From IMG/VR virus record IMGVR_UViG_3300025276_000018, positions 1-24,671 of that record: 24,671 nucleotides of DNA; one strand, 5' to 3'. Made by a program: the position numbers and the translations under genes. Shown here piece after piece: positions 8,800 through 16,745 of the stretch. Origin of the DNA: a virus. The notes beneath the pieces were generated by a model, which was not told the origin of the DNA, did not search any database, and worked only from the letters and a program-made list of their open reading frames with translations. Position 1 is the stretch's first letter. Each line of letters opens with the position of its first letter.

Positions 8800-9292
8800 T
8801 AGCGTTTCCTTTTATTAGCCTCATTTACGTATGTGAAGTATTTAACCCAGCCTGCAAGCTCTAAAGTGCTTACATTATGAAGGACCCATTCCACACTATT
8901 TCCCATTTGTTCTGCAATTCTAAATAGGAATAGTGTATCAAGATCCTCTGTTAGTTTCCCAGGCTTTTGTCACCCAAAGATTTAGCGTCATTTATTAATG
9001 TGCAAACTCTAATGATTACGTTTGGATCAACTTCACGCATAAGAATGTCTCTATCACCATGACTGAATAGTCTCTTGCCATCTTTGTCCAATGCTTTTTG
9101 TAGCAGTGTTTCTACTAAGGCAGCTACTAGCTCACCTTTGGCATGTAGTTCAATCACTTTCTTTTCTTGCACAAATGTTGATACGTTTTTAAAATATACT
9201 GTTGTTTCCCATTCAGGTACTTCAATCTTGTTCATCTCACCACTTAACTGATCTCTAAAATGGCCTTTTGCGTTGTCTAGTATCTTACTCAT
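8799..9292 (-). CDS. Frameshifted tail assembly chaperone fusion (lambda gpGT-like)
   Basis: The upstream frame (8951-9292) is continued by a -1 shift at GGGAAAC (8954-8960). Reading then runs from a CTA codon at 8954 for 51 residues to a TAA at 8801-8799: LTEDLDTLFLFRIAEQMGNS, then VEWVLHNVSTLELAGWVKYF and a basic end (NKRKR). The pattern RIAEQMG..VEWV....STLELAGWVKYF is that of gpT/DUF4035-type chaperone extensions. The stretch has no start codon with a ribosome site of its own, and its stop overlaps the tape-measure ATG. The fusion would be 164 aa. By analogy with lambda, the small frameshifted fraction bridges the tape measure and tube protein during tail assembly. Confidence 0.85.
8951..9292 (-). 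CDS. Tail assembly chaperone (lambda gpG-like)
   Basis: A 113-aa protein starting MSKILDNAKGHFRDQL at 9292, where AAGGAAA lies 8 nt upstream. An upstream in-frame start at 9331 would run into the neighbouring gene and lacks such a site. The sequence contains PEWETTVYFKNVSTFVQEKKVIELH, typical of phage tail chaperones that recognise the tube and tape-measure proteins. It ends GDKSLGN, the last codons lying on the slippery site, so most ribosomes stop here and a minority continue into the GT form. It lies directly before the tape-measure gene, as in lambda. Confidence 0.88.
   Translation of the reverse strand: MSKILDNAKGHFRDQLSGEMNKIEVPEWETTVYFKNVSTFVQEKKVIELHAKGELVAALVETLLQKALDKDGKRLFSHGDRDILMREVDPNVIIRVCTLINDAKSLGDKSLGN
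8954..8960 (-). promoter_or_regulatory. Programmed -1 frameshift site GGGAAAC
   Basis: The heptamer reads G GGA AAC in the zero frame, followed at once by TAA. It fits X XXY YYZ and differs only in the last base from lambda's GGGAAAG at the same place in the tail operon. A -1 slip opens a 51-codon frame that ends at the next gene's start codon. Confidence 0.88.
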
Positions 9293-9296
9293 AATA

Positions 9297-9596
9297 TTAT
9301 TTCCTTGTTGTTTTGCGTAGTGCAGGTTCAACTATACCAGCTGGTGCCTGTCTACTTGTTTTGTTAGTGTCTAAAATTCCAATATATGGAACCTTGTTTC
9401 TGGCTAGTGGGATAGTTCCCAATGACTTACCAAAACTTCCTTTTGTGAAAGTGTTGACCCAACCTTTACGTGCGGTGCCTGTATCTATTGGGGTGGTAGC
9501 ACGTAATTCTTGTACAAAGCGTTTAGAGAAAGAGGACAGATCACCGTTAATTTCCGTATACAATTCTTTAACAAAATCTTTCTTATTATCTGCCAT
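9297..9596 (-). CDS. HK97 gp10-like neck / head-tail joining protein
   Basis: A 99-aa basic protein with FVKELYTEINGDLSSFSKRF (about 7-26), then TPIDTGTARKGW (about 35-46), the PVDTG.L..SW core of the HK97 gp10 family, and a C-terminal IVEPALRK. Members of this family sit at the head-tail interface and help the tail terminate or join. Here the gene lies after the tube gene instead of before it, a modest departure from HK97 order. It ends a few bases before the chaperone's ATG. Family assignment rests on the DTG motif, length and neighbourhood. Confidence 0.75.
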   Translation of the reverse strand: MADNKKDFVKELYTEINGDLSSFSKRFVQELRATTPIDTGTARKGWVNTFTKGSFGKSLGTIPLARNKVPYIGILDTNKTSRQAPAGIVEPALRKTTRK

Positions 9597-9619
9597 CTGT
9601 CCTTATTCCTAACCGTTGC

Positions 9620-10039
9620 CTATGGTACTAAGTCCGTAGTTAATGCACCATTACCAGTGAAGCTTACGCTTACTGTTTGGACATCACCTAAAGACGCACC
9701 GTTTTCAATGCTTGTAACCAATGCACTACCTGAGAAGGTAACACCTGGCTTTGCAGCATAGTCTGGGTAAAATATTAACGCAACTTCTGTTCCAGCTACT
9801 AACTCAGTAGTGGTTAAGTTGTTTGCGTTTGCTGCGTCTGCTGTAGTATCTGCAAAGTTAGCTTCACAGCTTCCTTCCCACATTAGCAAACCTGTTTTGT
9901 GGTCTTTATAACCGTTGCCGCCCATTGACGTACAATCTAAAATCTCAGCTGACTGTGTTAGACTCCAGTTTGTAAGCATGGCAACATTGGTACCATCTAT
10001 TGAGAGAGCACCACTTTTTCCTGCGTAACAATTTGACAT
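9620..10039 (-). CDS. Major tail (tube) protein
   Basis: A 139-aa protein opening MSNCYAGKSGALSIDGTNVA with later segments LTNWSLTQSAEILDCTSMG (about 22-40), YKDHKTGLLMWEGSCEANF (about 44-62) and VSFTGNGALTT at the C-terminus. The strand pattern W.L....E..D.T.M and the closing F.GNG.L match small tube proteins of siphophages, which stack as hexamers around the tape measure. It lies between the tail-terminator-like gene and the gp10/chaperone genes. The ATG at 10039 has AAGGAAA 6 nt upstream. No C-terminal Ig-like extension is present, so the tube surface is probably plain. Confidence 0.85.
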   Translation of the reverse strand: MSNCYAGKSGALSIDGTNVAMLTNWSLTQSAEILDCTSMGGNGYKDHKTGLLMWEGSCEANFADTTADAANANNLTTTELVAGTEVALIFYPDYAAKPGVTFSGSALVTSIENGASLGDVQTVSVSFTGNGALTTDLVP

Positions 10040-10051
10040 AATTGTTTTTCC

Positions 10052-10504
10052 TTATATGTTATTTAATGTATAACAATATTCAATTGTGAATACCATCCTA
10101 CAACTTGCAAAGGGCGCACTTTCACCCGTTGCTACAGTCTCTACTCTTGAGAGCCTAATATCTTCTACTAACGGAGTCCCGTTAACAGTCAATGATCTAT
10201 CAGTCATTAGCGTATTTTCAATAGCTTCCACAGCAATGTTCCGCTGTGTATCTCTTTCTCTTCCACCAATAAGTAATATTATGTCCACCTCCAAAGTACC
10301 CATTCTAACTTGTCCGTTTGGAGACATCTGCATAGTAATATCTTCAATGTCTTCATCACTTGTTTCAATGTATACTGCTGGAAAGGCAGTCTTAGCTAAT
10401 TGATCAGGATCAATTGGATCCCTTACAACTTTGCCTAGTCTTACACTACGTTGGGCTTTGAGAAGTACGGTAACTTCTCTGAGTATGTCTTCTCTTCTAG
10501 CCAT
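10052..10504 (-). CDS. Tail terminator / tail completion protein (lambda gpU-like role)
   Basis: A 150-aa alpha/beta protein. The N-terminus MARREDILREVTVLLKAQRSV resembles the first helix of tail-terminator families, which form a hexameric ring capping the tube at the head. Next come AFPAVYIETSDEDIEDITMQM (about 40-60), TLEVDIILLIGGRERDTQRN (about 70-89) and a C-terminal MVFTIEYCYTL strand. The spacing of helix, substrate-like PAVYIE strand and L.V.I.L...G is what I expect for this role. The placement between connector and tube genes supports it. The TAATG junction at 10504 couples it to the previous gene. Confidence 0.65.
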   Translation of the reverse strand: MARREDILREVTVLLKAQRSVRLGKVVRDPIDPDQLAKTAFPAVYIETSDEDIEDITMQMSPNGQVRMGTLEVDIILLIGGRERDTQRNIAVEAIENTLMTDRSLTVNGTPLVEDIRLSRVETVATGESAPFASCRMVFTIEYCYTLNNI

Positions 10505-10923
10505 TATCTTAGCAACCTAGTCTGACTTACTTGTACAACGTCCGTATTAATGTCAATAGTTCCATCATCATTAAAGTCATATTTTATACCTATACCAAAT
10601 TGTAGTTCCCATTCTTCTGCAAATCTATCTTTATAAAAAGTTAGCTGTTCTCTAAAAGGATCACCCTCTGGTCTAAAAGTACTTAGTCTAGGTAAGATAT
10701 AAGCATATAGAGCTTGATATACGGTAGCTTTAGTCCACTGTGCATCAACTAATTTGCTAGCATCAAACTGACTACGGCTATAGAACTTATTCCACCATTT
10801 GAATTGGATCATGTTAGTAACATCTATCTGAGCTTTCAGTAGATCATCTGTCCAGTCATCAATTCCTTGATCAAACATTTCTGGTGCGTACTCTTGTAAA
10901 TTGTTATTGTTAGCAAATGCCAT
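10504..10923 (-). CDS. Head-tail connector / adaptor protein
   Basis: A 139-aa protein directly after the capsid gene, the place of the adaptor that docks under the portal. It is mostly helical and rich in Trp, Phe and Asp (QGIDDWTDDLLKAQIDVTNM and IQFKWWNKFY; later ERF-like DRFAEEWELQFGIGIKYDF), ending with a calcium-loop-like DFNDDGTIDIN. I do not recognise a named family. The call comes from position, size and helix content. The ATG at 10923 has AGGAGA upstream, next to the hairpins at 10948-10989. Confidence 0.6.
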   Translation of the reverse strand: MAFANNNNLQEYAPEMFDQGIDDWTDDLLKAQIDVTNMIQFKWWNKFYSRSQFDASKLVDAQWTKATVYQALYAYILPRLSTFRPEGDPFREQLTFYKDRFAEEWELQFGIGIKYDFNDDGTIDINTDVVQVSQTRLLR

Positions 10924-10947
10924 TTTCTATTCTCCTATAGTAGTGTT

Positions 10948-10989
10948 GTTAGTGGGACTTGCGCCCCACTAACTACCTAAATAATTAGG
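10948..10989 (-). other. Two tandem RNA hairpins after the capsid gene
   Basis: The first is a perfect 9-bp stem (GTTAGTGGG with CCCACTAAC, 8-nt loop, 10948-10973). The second is a 5-bp stem (CCTAA with TTAGG, 10976-10989). Neither is followed by a T-run on either strand, so they are not ordinary terminators. In the mRNA they sit between the capsid stop and the ribosome site of the connector, which suits 3'-end protection or partial attenuation that keeps capsid mRNA abundant. Confidence 0.7.
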
Positions 10990-10994
10990 CTATC

Positions 10995-11852
10995 TTATGC
11001 TGCGTCTTGTACAATGATACCACGTGTAGCATCAATAACTTCAATACCAAATGCTGCTGAAGCAACAATATCAGTACCAACTGCGGCTGCACGGCGTTCA
11101 AATTCAACTTTAACGCCACCTTGCATTGCCATACGCATTGCGTCTGCTGAGAAAACTGCAAACTTAGTATTTGTAAGGCCTGTGTTAGCATCTGTTAAGT
11201 ATGCTGACACATAAACTGGTACACCAGCTACCATGCCAATGAAACCTGAACGCATTGCTGCATTTTGTGTTTCACTGCCAGCGTATGCTGAACTACCAAT
11301 AATTGACATAAAGCCAGCATATGCTGTTGCTGAAACTACACAGTTAAGTGCACCTGTTTCACCGGCTGCACGGATTGATCCAATTGCTTTGAATACTTCA
11401 TCAAGCAAGTTAAGAGCAACAATGTCTTCTTGTGGTGTTAAGCCACCAAGTGCTACAGATACTTTAGTATCAATAGTCTTAGCAATTGCGTTACCAAGGA
11501 TTCTACCAAAGTCATTAAAATCTGCACCCCCTAAATCACGTATAACCGCTCTTGATGCTATAAGGTCTAAGTCAATAGTTTTCTTAGTGTTAGAAGGTAG
11601 GTTAGTTGGGAAATCCGCTCCGGGATCTGTTTCAGTTCCACCAGCACCATTGTTTACAATAGTAGTAGTAGTTGCAGAACCCATTACAGCTACTTGAGCT
11701 GAAGCTGAACCTGCTGGTACTTCTTGGATTGGTACTAGTAGACCTGGTAGGTATAAACTAGTTTCTTGTGCCGCATAAACTGTTGCGGATTGTACTGGGA
11801 TCATAAGGGCTGTTAAGTTGATGCCTGATCCATATTCATTTGCGTATGCCAT
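10995..11852 (-). CDS. Major capsid protein
   Basis: A 285-aa protein following the scaffold gene, the normal place of the capsid subunit. Segments seen: SLYLPGLLVPIQEVPAGSAS (about 32-51), a Thr-rich loop, ASRAVIRDLGGADFNDFGRI (about 99-118), a helix VALNLLDEVFKAIGSIRA, and GGVKVEFERRAAAVGTDIVA leading to a C-terminal EVIDATRGIIVQDAA. The alternating helix and strand order and the IEVIDATRG close suit an HK97-fold shell protein of small size. No prohead protease gene is seen and a scaffold is present, so assembly is probably scaffold-driven without delta-domain cleavage. The ATG at 11852 has AAGGAAA upstream. Confidence 0.83.
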   Translation of the reverse strand: MAYANEYGSGINLTALMIPVQSATVYAAQETSLYLPGLLVPIQEVPAGSASAQVAVMGSATTTTIVNNGAGGTETDPGADFPTNLPSNTKKTIDLDLIASRAVIRDLGGADFNDFGRILGNAIAKTIDTKVSVALGGLTPQEDIVALNLLDEVFKAIGSIRAAGETGALNCVVSATAYAGFMSIIGSSAYAGSETQNAAMRSGFIGMVAGVPVYVSAYLTDANTGLTNTKFAVFSADAMRMAMQGGVKVEFERRAAAVGTDIVASAAFGIEVIDATRGIIVQDAA

Positions 11853-11884
11853 GTTATTTTTTCCTTATATTATGGTTTATAAAC

Positions 11885-12568
11885 TTAAACTTGCCCAGCT
11901 GCTTTCATCTTTTTATAGATTTCTCTGTGCTCTGGCTTGTTCATGTCAAGTTGTGCAAGATCTAACTTCTGTTGACTTGCATTATTTGTATTGCCTGTAC
12001 TGCCTGATCCAGCTGGACCTGCAGACTTAAAATACTGGTTACTTGATAGGAACTCTTCTACTAAGTTGTCAACAGTCATAGGGTCCGCATTATCTGTGTA
12101 CCTTTGCTTGCCGTCATTATCAGTAACCATTACGTTACCGTCTGTACCTAGTGTAATGTTCTTTCTCAATAGTTGAGCTACATGATCAGGGCTTACTGCT
12201 TTAGCTTTACTAGAAGCGTTAATCAGTGCGCCGTCAATTTTAATTGTCTCAAGTTCACCACGTAGTCTTGATACTTCCGCATCTGACTTCTCTTTGTGTT
12301 TCTTAAGTACACTATTAAAATCTTCTTTCTTAATCAGTGACTCTTCCTCAACTTGCTCTTTCAAGCTCTTGAGTGCTTTGTATTCATCCACGTTAACGCC
12401 ATCATATTTTTTGTTAACTTGGGCAACACGTTTGCCAATTAATTCATTTACTTCTTCTTGAGTAAATGTCTTAGTTGTTTCAACCTGGGATTCTTTATCT
12501 ATTTGGCCTGTTGCTACATCCCCAGTGGCTGTAGTTTCAGTAATACCATGAGTTTCATTCATTGTCAT
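11885..12568 (-). CDS. Capsid scaffold protein
   Basis: A 227-aa highly charged protein placed just before the capsid gene. The first 35 residues are Thr-rich and disordered-looking. Residues about 36-115 (EEVNELIGKRVAQVNKKYD, then EQVEEESLIKKEDFNSVLKK and EVSRLRGELETIKIDGAL) form a long coiled coil, typical of phage scaffolds. The C-terminus, after a Ser/Gly/Asn linker, is a small helix DMNKPEHREIYKKMKAAGQV, the kind of basic C-terminal hook that binds capsid subunits. The ATG at 12568 follows AGGAATATTGAC; another ATG lies two codons later. It is probably lost or expelled during maturation. Confidence 0.83.
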   Translation of the reverse strand: MTMNETHGITETTATGDVATGQIDKESQVETTKTFTQEEVNELIGKRVAQVNKKYDGVNVDEYKALKSLKEQVEEESLIKKEDFNSVLKKHKEKSDAEVSRLRGELETIKIDGALINASSKAKAVSPDHVAQLLRKNITLGTDGNVMVTDNDGKQRYTDNADPMTVDNLVEEFLSSNQYFKSAGPAGSGSTGNTNNASQQKLDLAQLDMNKPEHREIYKKMKAAGQV

Positions 12569-12628
12569 GTCAATATTCCTTTATTAGTTAGGGTTGTGAG
12601 TACTATTGTACTAACTTGTTTATATGTT

Positions 12629-12637
12629 TATTTATCC
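12629..12637 (-). promoter_or_regulatory. GGATAAATA motif, candidate late promoter before scaffold
   Basis: An exact copy of the 9-mer, immediately after the MuF-like gene's stop and about 60 nt before the scaffold ATG. The minus strand reads AAAAGGATAAATAAACATA. The placement would give the scaffold and capsid genes their own extra late transcript, as is usual for the most abundant virion protein. Confidence 0.55.
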
Positions 12638-12639
12638 TT

Positions 12640-13509
12640 TTACTCTTCTTCAGATTCTATGGGCACCCAATAGTGCATGCAATTGTACCCGCCTCTTACT
12701 ACAAACGGATCACCTGGTTCTTTACCAGCCCATGAACTACCATACCATATATCATCAATTTCTTCTCTGCCCATTTCTGCGCCCAGCATATCAATACAAA
12801 ATGGCCTTGATGTTGCTATAATGCCTCCACTGTAACGGAACTTTTCTATGCCTAAGCGTTTTGCTCTACTTGCGGCAAAGCTTCCATCAAAGCTTCCTAT
12901 GCTGTTGTCTACAGTACTACTTAGCTTAACTGCTAAACTGTTTGCTGTAGCTACATCTCCTGGTAACTTCTTTCTAATCCTTGCTCTGATATCTGTTATT
13001 TCTCTACCAGCCGCTCCAGACTTTAACATGTTACGTAACTTACGTTGATCACGGCGTACATCTGGATCATTACTTTCCATTAGTACTCCACTAATTCTGC
13101 CTCTTACTTGATTACTTAAACTAGCAAGTGTAACACCTGCTACGGTACCTAATACTATTGTTGATATGACATCTTCTGTGTGTCCTGTAACAGTACTACT
13201 TAGGTTGTCCTGACTTAAGCCCAATAACGTATCTTGTGCTAATATATCTGCCGCGTCTTGTCCAACGCTACTTTGGCTAATATAATCTTCACTCAAGTTG
13301 GTTAATGGGGTTGCCACATCACGTATGCTCTGAGCGTTTGCTTCAAAGGCAGCTACAATTTGTGGTCTTACTATCTCTATAGGCAGTCCTTGTGTTACCA
13401 AGTCTGCTACTTGAATCTCTAGTGCCTTACTTGAGTCATACGTTCCATTTTGTACGTCCTCTAGTGTTTCTACTAGGATGCGGTCATGTTGTTTTGTATC
13501 AAATGCCAT
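12640..13509 (-). CDS. MuF-like minor head protein
   Basis: A 289-aa protein that follows the portal gene by a TAATG overlap. The N-terminal two thirds are helical. The last 60 residues carry the diagnostic end of the MuF/SPP1 gp7 family: FRYSGGIIATSRPFCIDMLG, then MGREEIDDIW, W.GK.PGDPF and GGYNCMHYWVPI, with two Cys and a His that may bind metal. This protein sits with the portal inside the prohead and takes part in early head assembly or DNA ejection. No toxin-like extra domain follows the MuF domain, unlike in some phages. Confidence 0.88.
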   Translation of the reverse strand: MAFDTKQHDRILVETLEDVQNGTYDSSKALEIQVADLVTQGLPIEIVRPQIVAAFEANAQSIRDVATPLTNLSEDYISQSSVGQDAADILAQDTLLGLSQDNLSSTVTGHTEDVISTIVLGTVAGVTLASLSNQVRGRISGVLMESNDPDVRRDQRKLRNMLKSGAAGREITDIRARIRKKLPGDVATANSLAVKLSSTVDNSIGSFDGSFAASRAKRLGIEKFRYSGGIIATSRPFCIDMLGAEMGREEIDDIWYGSSWAGKEPGDPFVVRGGYNCMHYWVPIESEEE

Positions 13510-15008
13510 TAATATAAGTCTACATCATCTTCATGCATTGTAAAACCCATCTCTTCAAGTGCTAGGTGTTGTTCTTCACTTTCAACTGCAACACTTTTAC
13601 CACTCATAGGGTCTAACATTTCATGAGGTACAAATACATCTGATGTACGCATGTCTGAAAGTATTTTGCTTTGTACTTCTGCGTCATCTACTATTAATGC
13701 TACTACTTGTTTGCTTATTTCATCTTGGAACATCTTGTTGTTAACACCTGAACTGCGGGCTTGCATTAATAGATTAAGTTCTAAGAATTCATCACGCATA
13801 TCAAACGTATCAGGATATTCAATACTGAAATCAAACGGGTAGTTCATGTCTTGCCAATCTAACCAAATGCCCCACATCAATAATTCTGTTTCTCTTAATG
13901 TGTCTGCAATGTCTGATAGTTTAGCGTTAAGTAATTGGCGTTCTGTTTGTAGTGCTACACCACTCATTGGGCTTCCAGTAGTTGCTTGTATGGCACTGGT
14001 ATGTGTCATGCGTTGAATACTGAATACACTGTTCTCAATAGTTTTTAAGATACTGTCTGTTGTACTTAAACTAGGTTGTAATAGATATGGCTTAAGACCT
14101 GGGTCAATGCTTTCATCTAAGTTAAGTATTGCACCAGCACCAGCTACTGCATCTGTTGATGTTGGCTTAACAAGTGTAGGATGGGAACTTATTTTCAAAT
14201 GTTGTTCTACCTCACTTGTACAATTGTAAATAAACTTTTGTTGATCAGCTACGTCTGCAATCAAACTATAACCAACACCTTTAACTGGTGACCTTAATGG
14301 AGCGTGATGTACAAAAGGTATGTAGCCCAATGGGTTTGGATACTCATTGAATTCAACAACCTCTTCATAACTTCCAGTTTGTGGGTCTTTGCTTATTTTG
14401 TACTTGTGTACTTCATCTTCATACCAGCATGTAAAGTTTACATACTCTGTGTTTTCAGATTCACGTACTTTAATATGTTTTAATGTAGGCTTGCCTGCTA
14501 CGTTACGTTCATAATACCAATCTAATACATTCTGTGGAGTGTATGTAGCGGCGTATGCACGTATGCCTAATGCAATTGCTTCAGCTTCTGTTTCTACTTT
14601 GTAACTGGCCTTATCTACTAGTATCCAACAACTTCCCATCACCATAGCTAAATCATTAGCTGTCTTAAGAAAGCTGTCTATGTTTTGTCCGTCTTGGTCT
14701 GTATCATTAAGCCATTGTTCTACTAATGGGTTATGTACTAATTGACCTAAGTCTCTTTTTGGTAAAGTTCTAAACAAGAAACTACGGTAAATGTCTATAG
14801 TAGTTTGTACATGGTTATCTAATGGTGTACTGTACAAACGCTTTGCGTATTGGTTTCCTGGTTGTTGGTTCTCACCAAGGTAGTGTGTTAAGTAGCTTCC
14901 GCTTTTATAAAGCTCTCCACCAATATAACTTTTGTAGTGATAATTTGCTTGTTCAGCAACCTCAGTGTAAGCTGCGTGTGTTTGTTCTAATTGCTCTATG
15001 TTCAACAT
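13509..15008 (-). CDS. Portal protein (SPP1/DUF4055-like)
   Basis: A 499-aa protein located after TerL. Visible features include an N-terminal helix, YLGENQQPGNQYAKRLYSTP (about 43-62), FLKTANDLAMVMGSCWILVD (about 112-131), YTPQNVLDWYYER (about 155-167), GYIPFVHHAPLRSPVKGVGY (about 243-262) and the long helix region GVALQTERQLLNAKLSDIADTLR (about 351-373) that forms the portal channel stem. This order matches the portals of SPP1-like and DUF4055 families. It makes the dodecameric ring at one vertex, where the terminase docks. The ATG at 15008 is preceded by AAGGAAATAG. Confidence 0.88.
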   Translation of the reverse strand: MLNIEQLEQTHAAYTEVAEQANYHYKSYIGGELYKSGSYLTHYLGENQQPGNQYAKRLYSTPLDNHVQTTIDIYRSFLFRTLPKRDLGQLVHNPLVEQWLNDTDQDGQNIDSFLKTANDLAMVMGSCWILVDKASYKVETEAEAIALGIRAYAATYTPQNVLDWYYERNVAGKPTLKHIKVRESENTEYVNFTCWYEDEVHKYKISKDPQTGSYEEVVEFNEYPNPLGYIPFVHHAPLRSPVKGVGYSLIADVADQQKFIYNCTSEVEQHLKISSHPTLVKPTSTDAVAGAGAILNLDESIDPGLKPYLLQPSLSTTDSILKTIENSVFSIQRMTHTSAIQATTGSPMSGVALQTERQLLNAKLSDIADTLRETELLMWGIWLDWQDMNYPFDFSIEYPDTFDMRDEFLELNLLMQARSSGVNNKMFQDEISKQVVALIVDDAEVQSKILSDMRTSDVFVPHEMLDPMSGKSVAVESEEQHLALEEMGFTMHEDDVDLY

Positions 15009-15094
15009 ATTTTTCTATTTCCTTTAAAGGTTACTAACTAAGTTAACTTCATTAACTCTACAACATTGATCAGATATTGTTTAATATTTAATAT

Positions 15095-15103
15095 TATTTA
15101 TCC
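15095..15103 (-). promoter_or_regulatory. GGATAAATA motif, candidate late promoter before portal
   Basis: An exact copy just downstream of the TerL stop and about 90 nt before the portal ATG. The 97-bp spacer is very AT-rich and also has an inverted repeat AGTTAA-CTTCA-TTAACT at 15041-15057. Inferred to start a head-module transcript. Confidence 0.55.
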
Positions 15104-15105
15104 AA

Positions 15106-16344
15106 TTAATAATGACCAAATAACGTAGGGGTACTGTTGGTTACTATTGCACTTGGTCTCTTTATTGGATTAATCCAATGTACCAAGTATCCTAATGCGT
15201 CATTTGCGTGATCTAAGTTACTGCTCTTATCCGGCACTTGTGTACCTTCTTTGTATGTTTGTCCACTAATGCACTTAATCATCATTTTGCATTTAGGATC
15301 AATGAATAGCTTTACACTACCATCTACACTTTTCAAACTAGCGTTAACACTAGCTATCCTGTCTTTCACAGGAGGATTGATATTCTTTACTTTTAATATA
15401 AACCCTGCGTTTCTTAGTATATGGTGATCACTAGTATTTGAACTTGTCTTACGTGCTTGTCCACTAGCATCTGGATATACCCACATTCTATTGTCAGGGA
15501 ATCTGTTTAGTAATTCTTCTGCCATTTCAAAAGTGTTTGATCCTTCCATCTTAATCTCATCTATTACGCTTATCTCATTGCCATTAATTCTACATATCAA
15601 ACTTACAAGAGGTGTAACGTTAAAGTCCATTGCTACGTGTAGTATTTCATTCTTCTTAATATCACTAACGTTTTGCGGTACAATGTGTTTACTACTATCC
15701 CAGTTATAATAAATGGCTCCTGCGTATGTTTCAAAACTTGCTTCATATTCTTGTCTAAATGACTTTTCATCCAATTCATTTTTAGCGGCTTCTATTTCTT
15801 CTAAGGGTACATTGCCACCATCTAATGTAGTAAACTGAAATGCACTCCAATCCTTTTGAGTGTGTGCGCCTTGCCACAGTTCATATACCCAACTTGCTTT
15901 GCCTTTGGGACTTGTAATAAACAATCCCTTTCCTTGCCTGTCACTTAATGCGGGTCTACATACTTCAGTCCACATACGTTGATCAATCATAGCACATTCA
16001 TCCATTACTAGATAATCCATACTTACTCCACGCAAGTTATCTGGGTTATCAGCACTACGCAAATATACTTTGGTATTATTAACTAGAGTAATTGTTAGTT
16101 CACTTTCATTAATCTTCTTAGCCCAACGGGCTCTTATAAATTTTTCCTTCAAATCATCCCACAAGATTTGTTTACACATTTTATATGTAGGCGCTACATA
16201 AAATATTTTACTGTTGGGATATCTAGCATGCTTAGCCATTTCATGCATACTAAGCCAACTCTTCCCCCAGCGTCTACCAGCTACTACAACTTTCCATCTG
16301 TTAGGATTATCACTAACAGTTTGCTGTACTTCACTTAGTGGCAC
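15106..16344 (-). CDS. terL: Terminase large subunit
   Basis: A 412-aa two-domain motor that packages DNA into the prohead. The ATPase half shows Walker A GRRWGKS (about 23-29), Walker B YLVMDE (about 111-116) and the coupling motif ITSPKG (about 143-148). The RNase-H-like nuclease half shows D240 in VAMDFNVTP, an acidic IDEI (about 261-264), D292 in VYPDASG, and the closing LDHANDALGY with D378 and D382. All expected catalytic acids are present. It is somewhat short for the family but not visibly truncated. The start at 16344 overlaps the 64-aa gene by 14 nt. Pairing with the TerS-like gene three genes upstream is expected. Packaging type (cos or headful) cannot be read directly. Confidence 0.96.
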   Translation of the reverse strand: MPLSEVQQTVSDNPNRWKVVVAGRRWGKSWLSMHEMAKHARYPNSKIFYVAPTYKMCKQILWDDLKEKFIRARWAKKINESELTITLVNNTKVYLRSADNPDNLRGVSMDYLVMDECAMIDQRMWTEVCRPALSDRQGKGLFITSPKGKASWVYELWQGAHTQKDWSAFQFTTLDGGNVPLEEIEAAKNELDEKSFRQEYEASFETYAGAIYYNWDSSKHIVPQNVSDIKKNEILHVAMDFNVTPLVSLICRINGNEISVIDEIKMEGSNTFEMAEELLNRFPDNRMWVYPDASGQARKTSSNTSDHHILRNAGFILKVKNINPPVKDRIASVNASLKSVDGSVKLFIDPKCKMMIKCISGQTYKEGTQVPDKSSNLDHANDALGYLVHWINPIKRPSAIVTNSTPTLFGHY

Positions 16345-16525
16345 AGATTGTCTCAGAGCTGTTGCTGTCTATGTATTCACCATTGTTAAAGAATGTTCTA
16401 ACTATAGTTTCTTTACGTAAACTCCCATCCTTGATTTCAAAGCTGTGGAACTCTTGTCTCTTTAATCCTTCACGGGGTTGATCTAAATGCAAATTATTTT
16501 GTGCATCATTAATATGTTTTTTCAT
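16331..16525 (-). CDS. Small conserved-looking protein upstream of TerL
   Basis: A 64-aa polar protein with no membrane segment. Its C-terminal half (GLKRQEFHSFEIKDGSLRKETIVRTFF followed by NNGEYIDS) has the look of a small beta-sheet domain. I recall similar short proteins beside terminase genes of marine phages but cannot name a family. The ATG at 16525 has AAGGAATAG upstream, which also contains the stop of the preceding membrane protein, so the two are coupled. The stop lies 14 nt inside TerL. A role in packaging or simply as a spacer gene cannot be told apart here. Confidence 0.7.
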   Translation of the reverse strand: MKKHINDAQNNLHLDQPREGLKRQEFHSFEIKDGSLRKETIVRTFFNNGEYIDSNSSETICATK

Positions 16526-16529
16526 TTTA

Positions 16530-16745
16530 CTATTCCTTGTTTAACTTCTTTGAGTTGCTTACATATAGACCAAACCAAGCTGCGCCAGCACCTACAATGG
16601 TACTTACAAAGCCTGCTTGTGCGTTGGTAGGATCTTCCAAACCCATAAACCATTGTGTAGCATCATAAAATGCAAACATATAGCTTAGGATTAGAAGCCT
16701 GGGGATTATACGCCAGCTGTCTAAATGTTGTGGTGTTAGTTTCAT
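16530..16745 (-). CDS. Two-helix membrane protein, holin-like candidate
   Basis: A 71-aa protein with two hydrophobic segments, IIPRLLILSYMFAFYDATQW (about 13-32) and AGFVSTIVGAGAAWFGLYV (about 44-62), a short polar loop (GLEDPTNAQ) between them, and a charged C-terminus KKLNKE. Size and topology suit a class II holin. Similar proteins with the AGFVSTIVGAGAAWFGLYV segment are common in marine phages near terminase or lysis genes, from my recollection. The neighbour at 16770-17015 is another tail-anchored membrane protein, so together they may form the lysis pair. No endolysin lies beside them, which leaves the lysis role unproven. Confidence 0.75.
   Translation of the reverse strand: MKLTPQHLDSWRIIPRLLILSYMFAFYDATQWFMGLEDPTNAQAGFVSTIVGAGAAWFGLYVSNSKKLNKE

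Noticed and set aside
9293-9331. Longer start for the tail chaperone
   Set aside because: The extension overlaps the gp10-like gene and lacks a ribosome site; AAGGAAA fits the ATG at 9292.
10948-10973. Hairpin after the capsid gene as a terminator
   Set aside because: No T-run follows on either strand and the downstream genes belong to the same operon.
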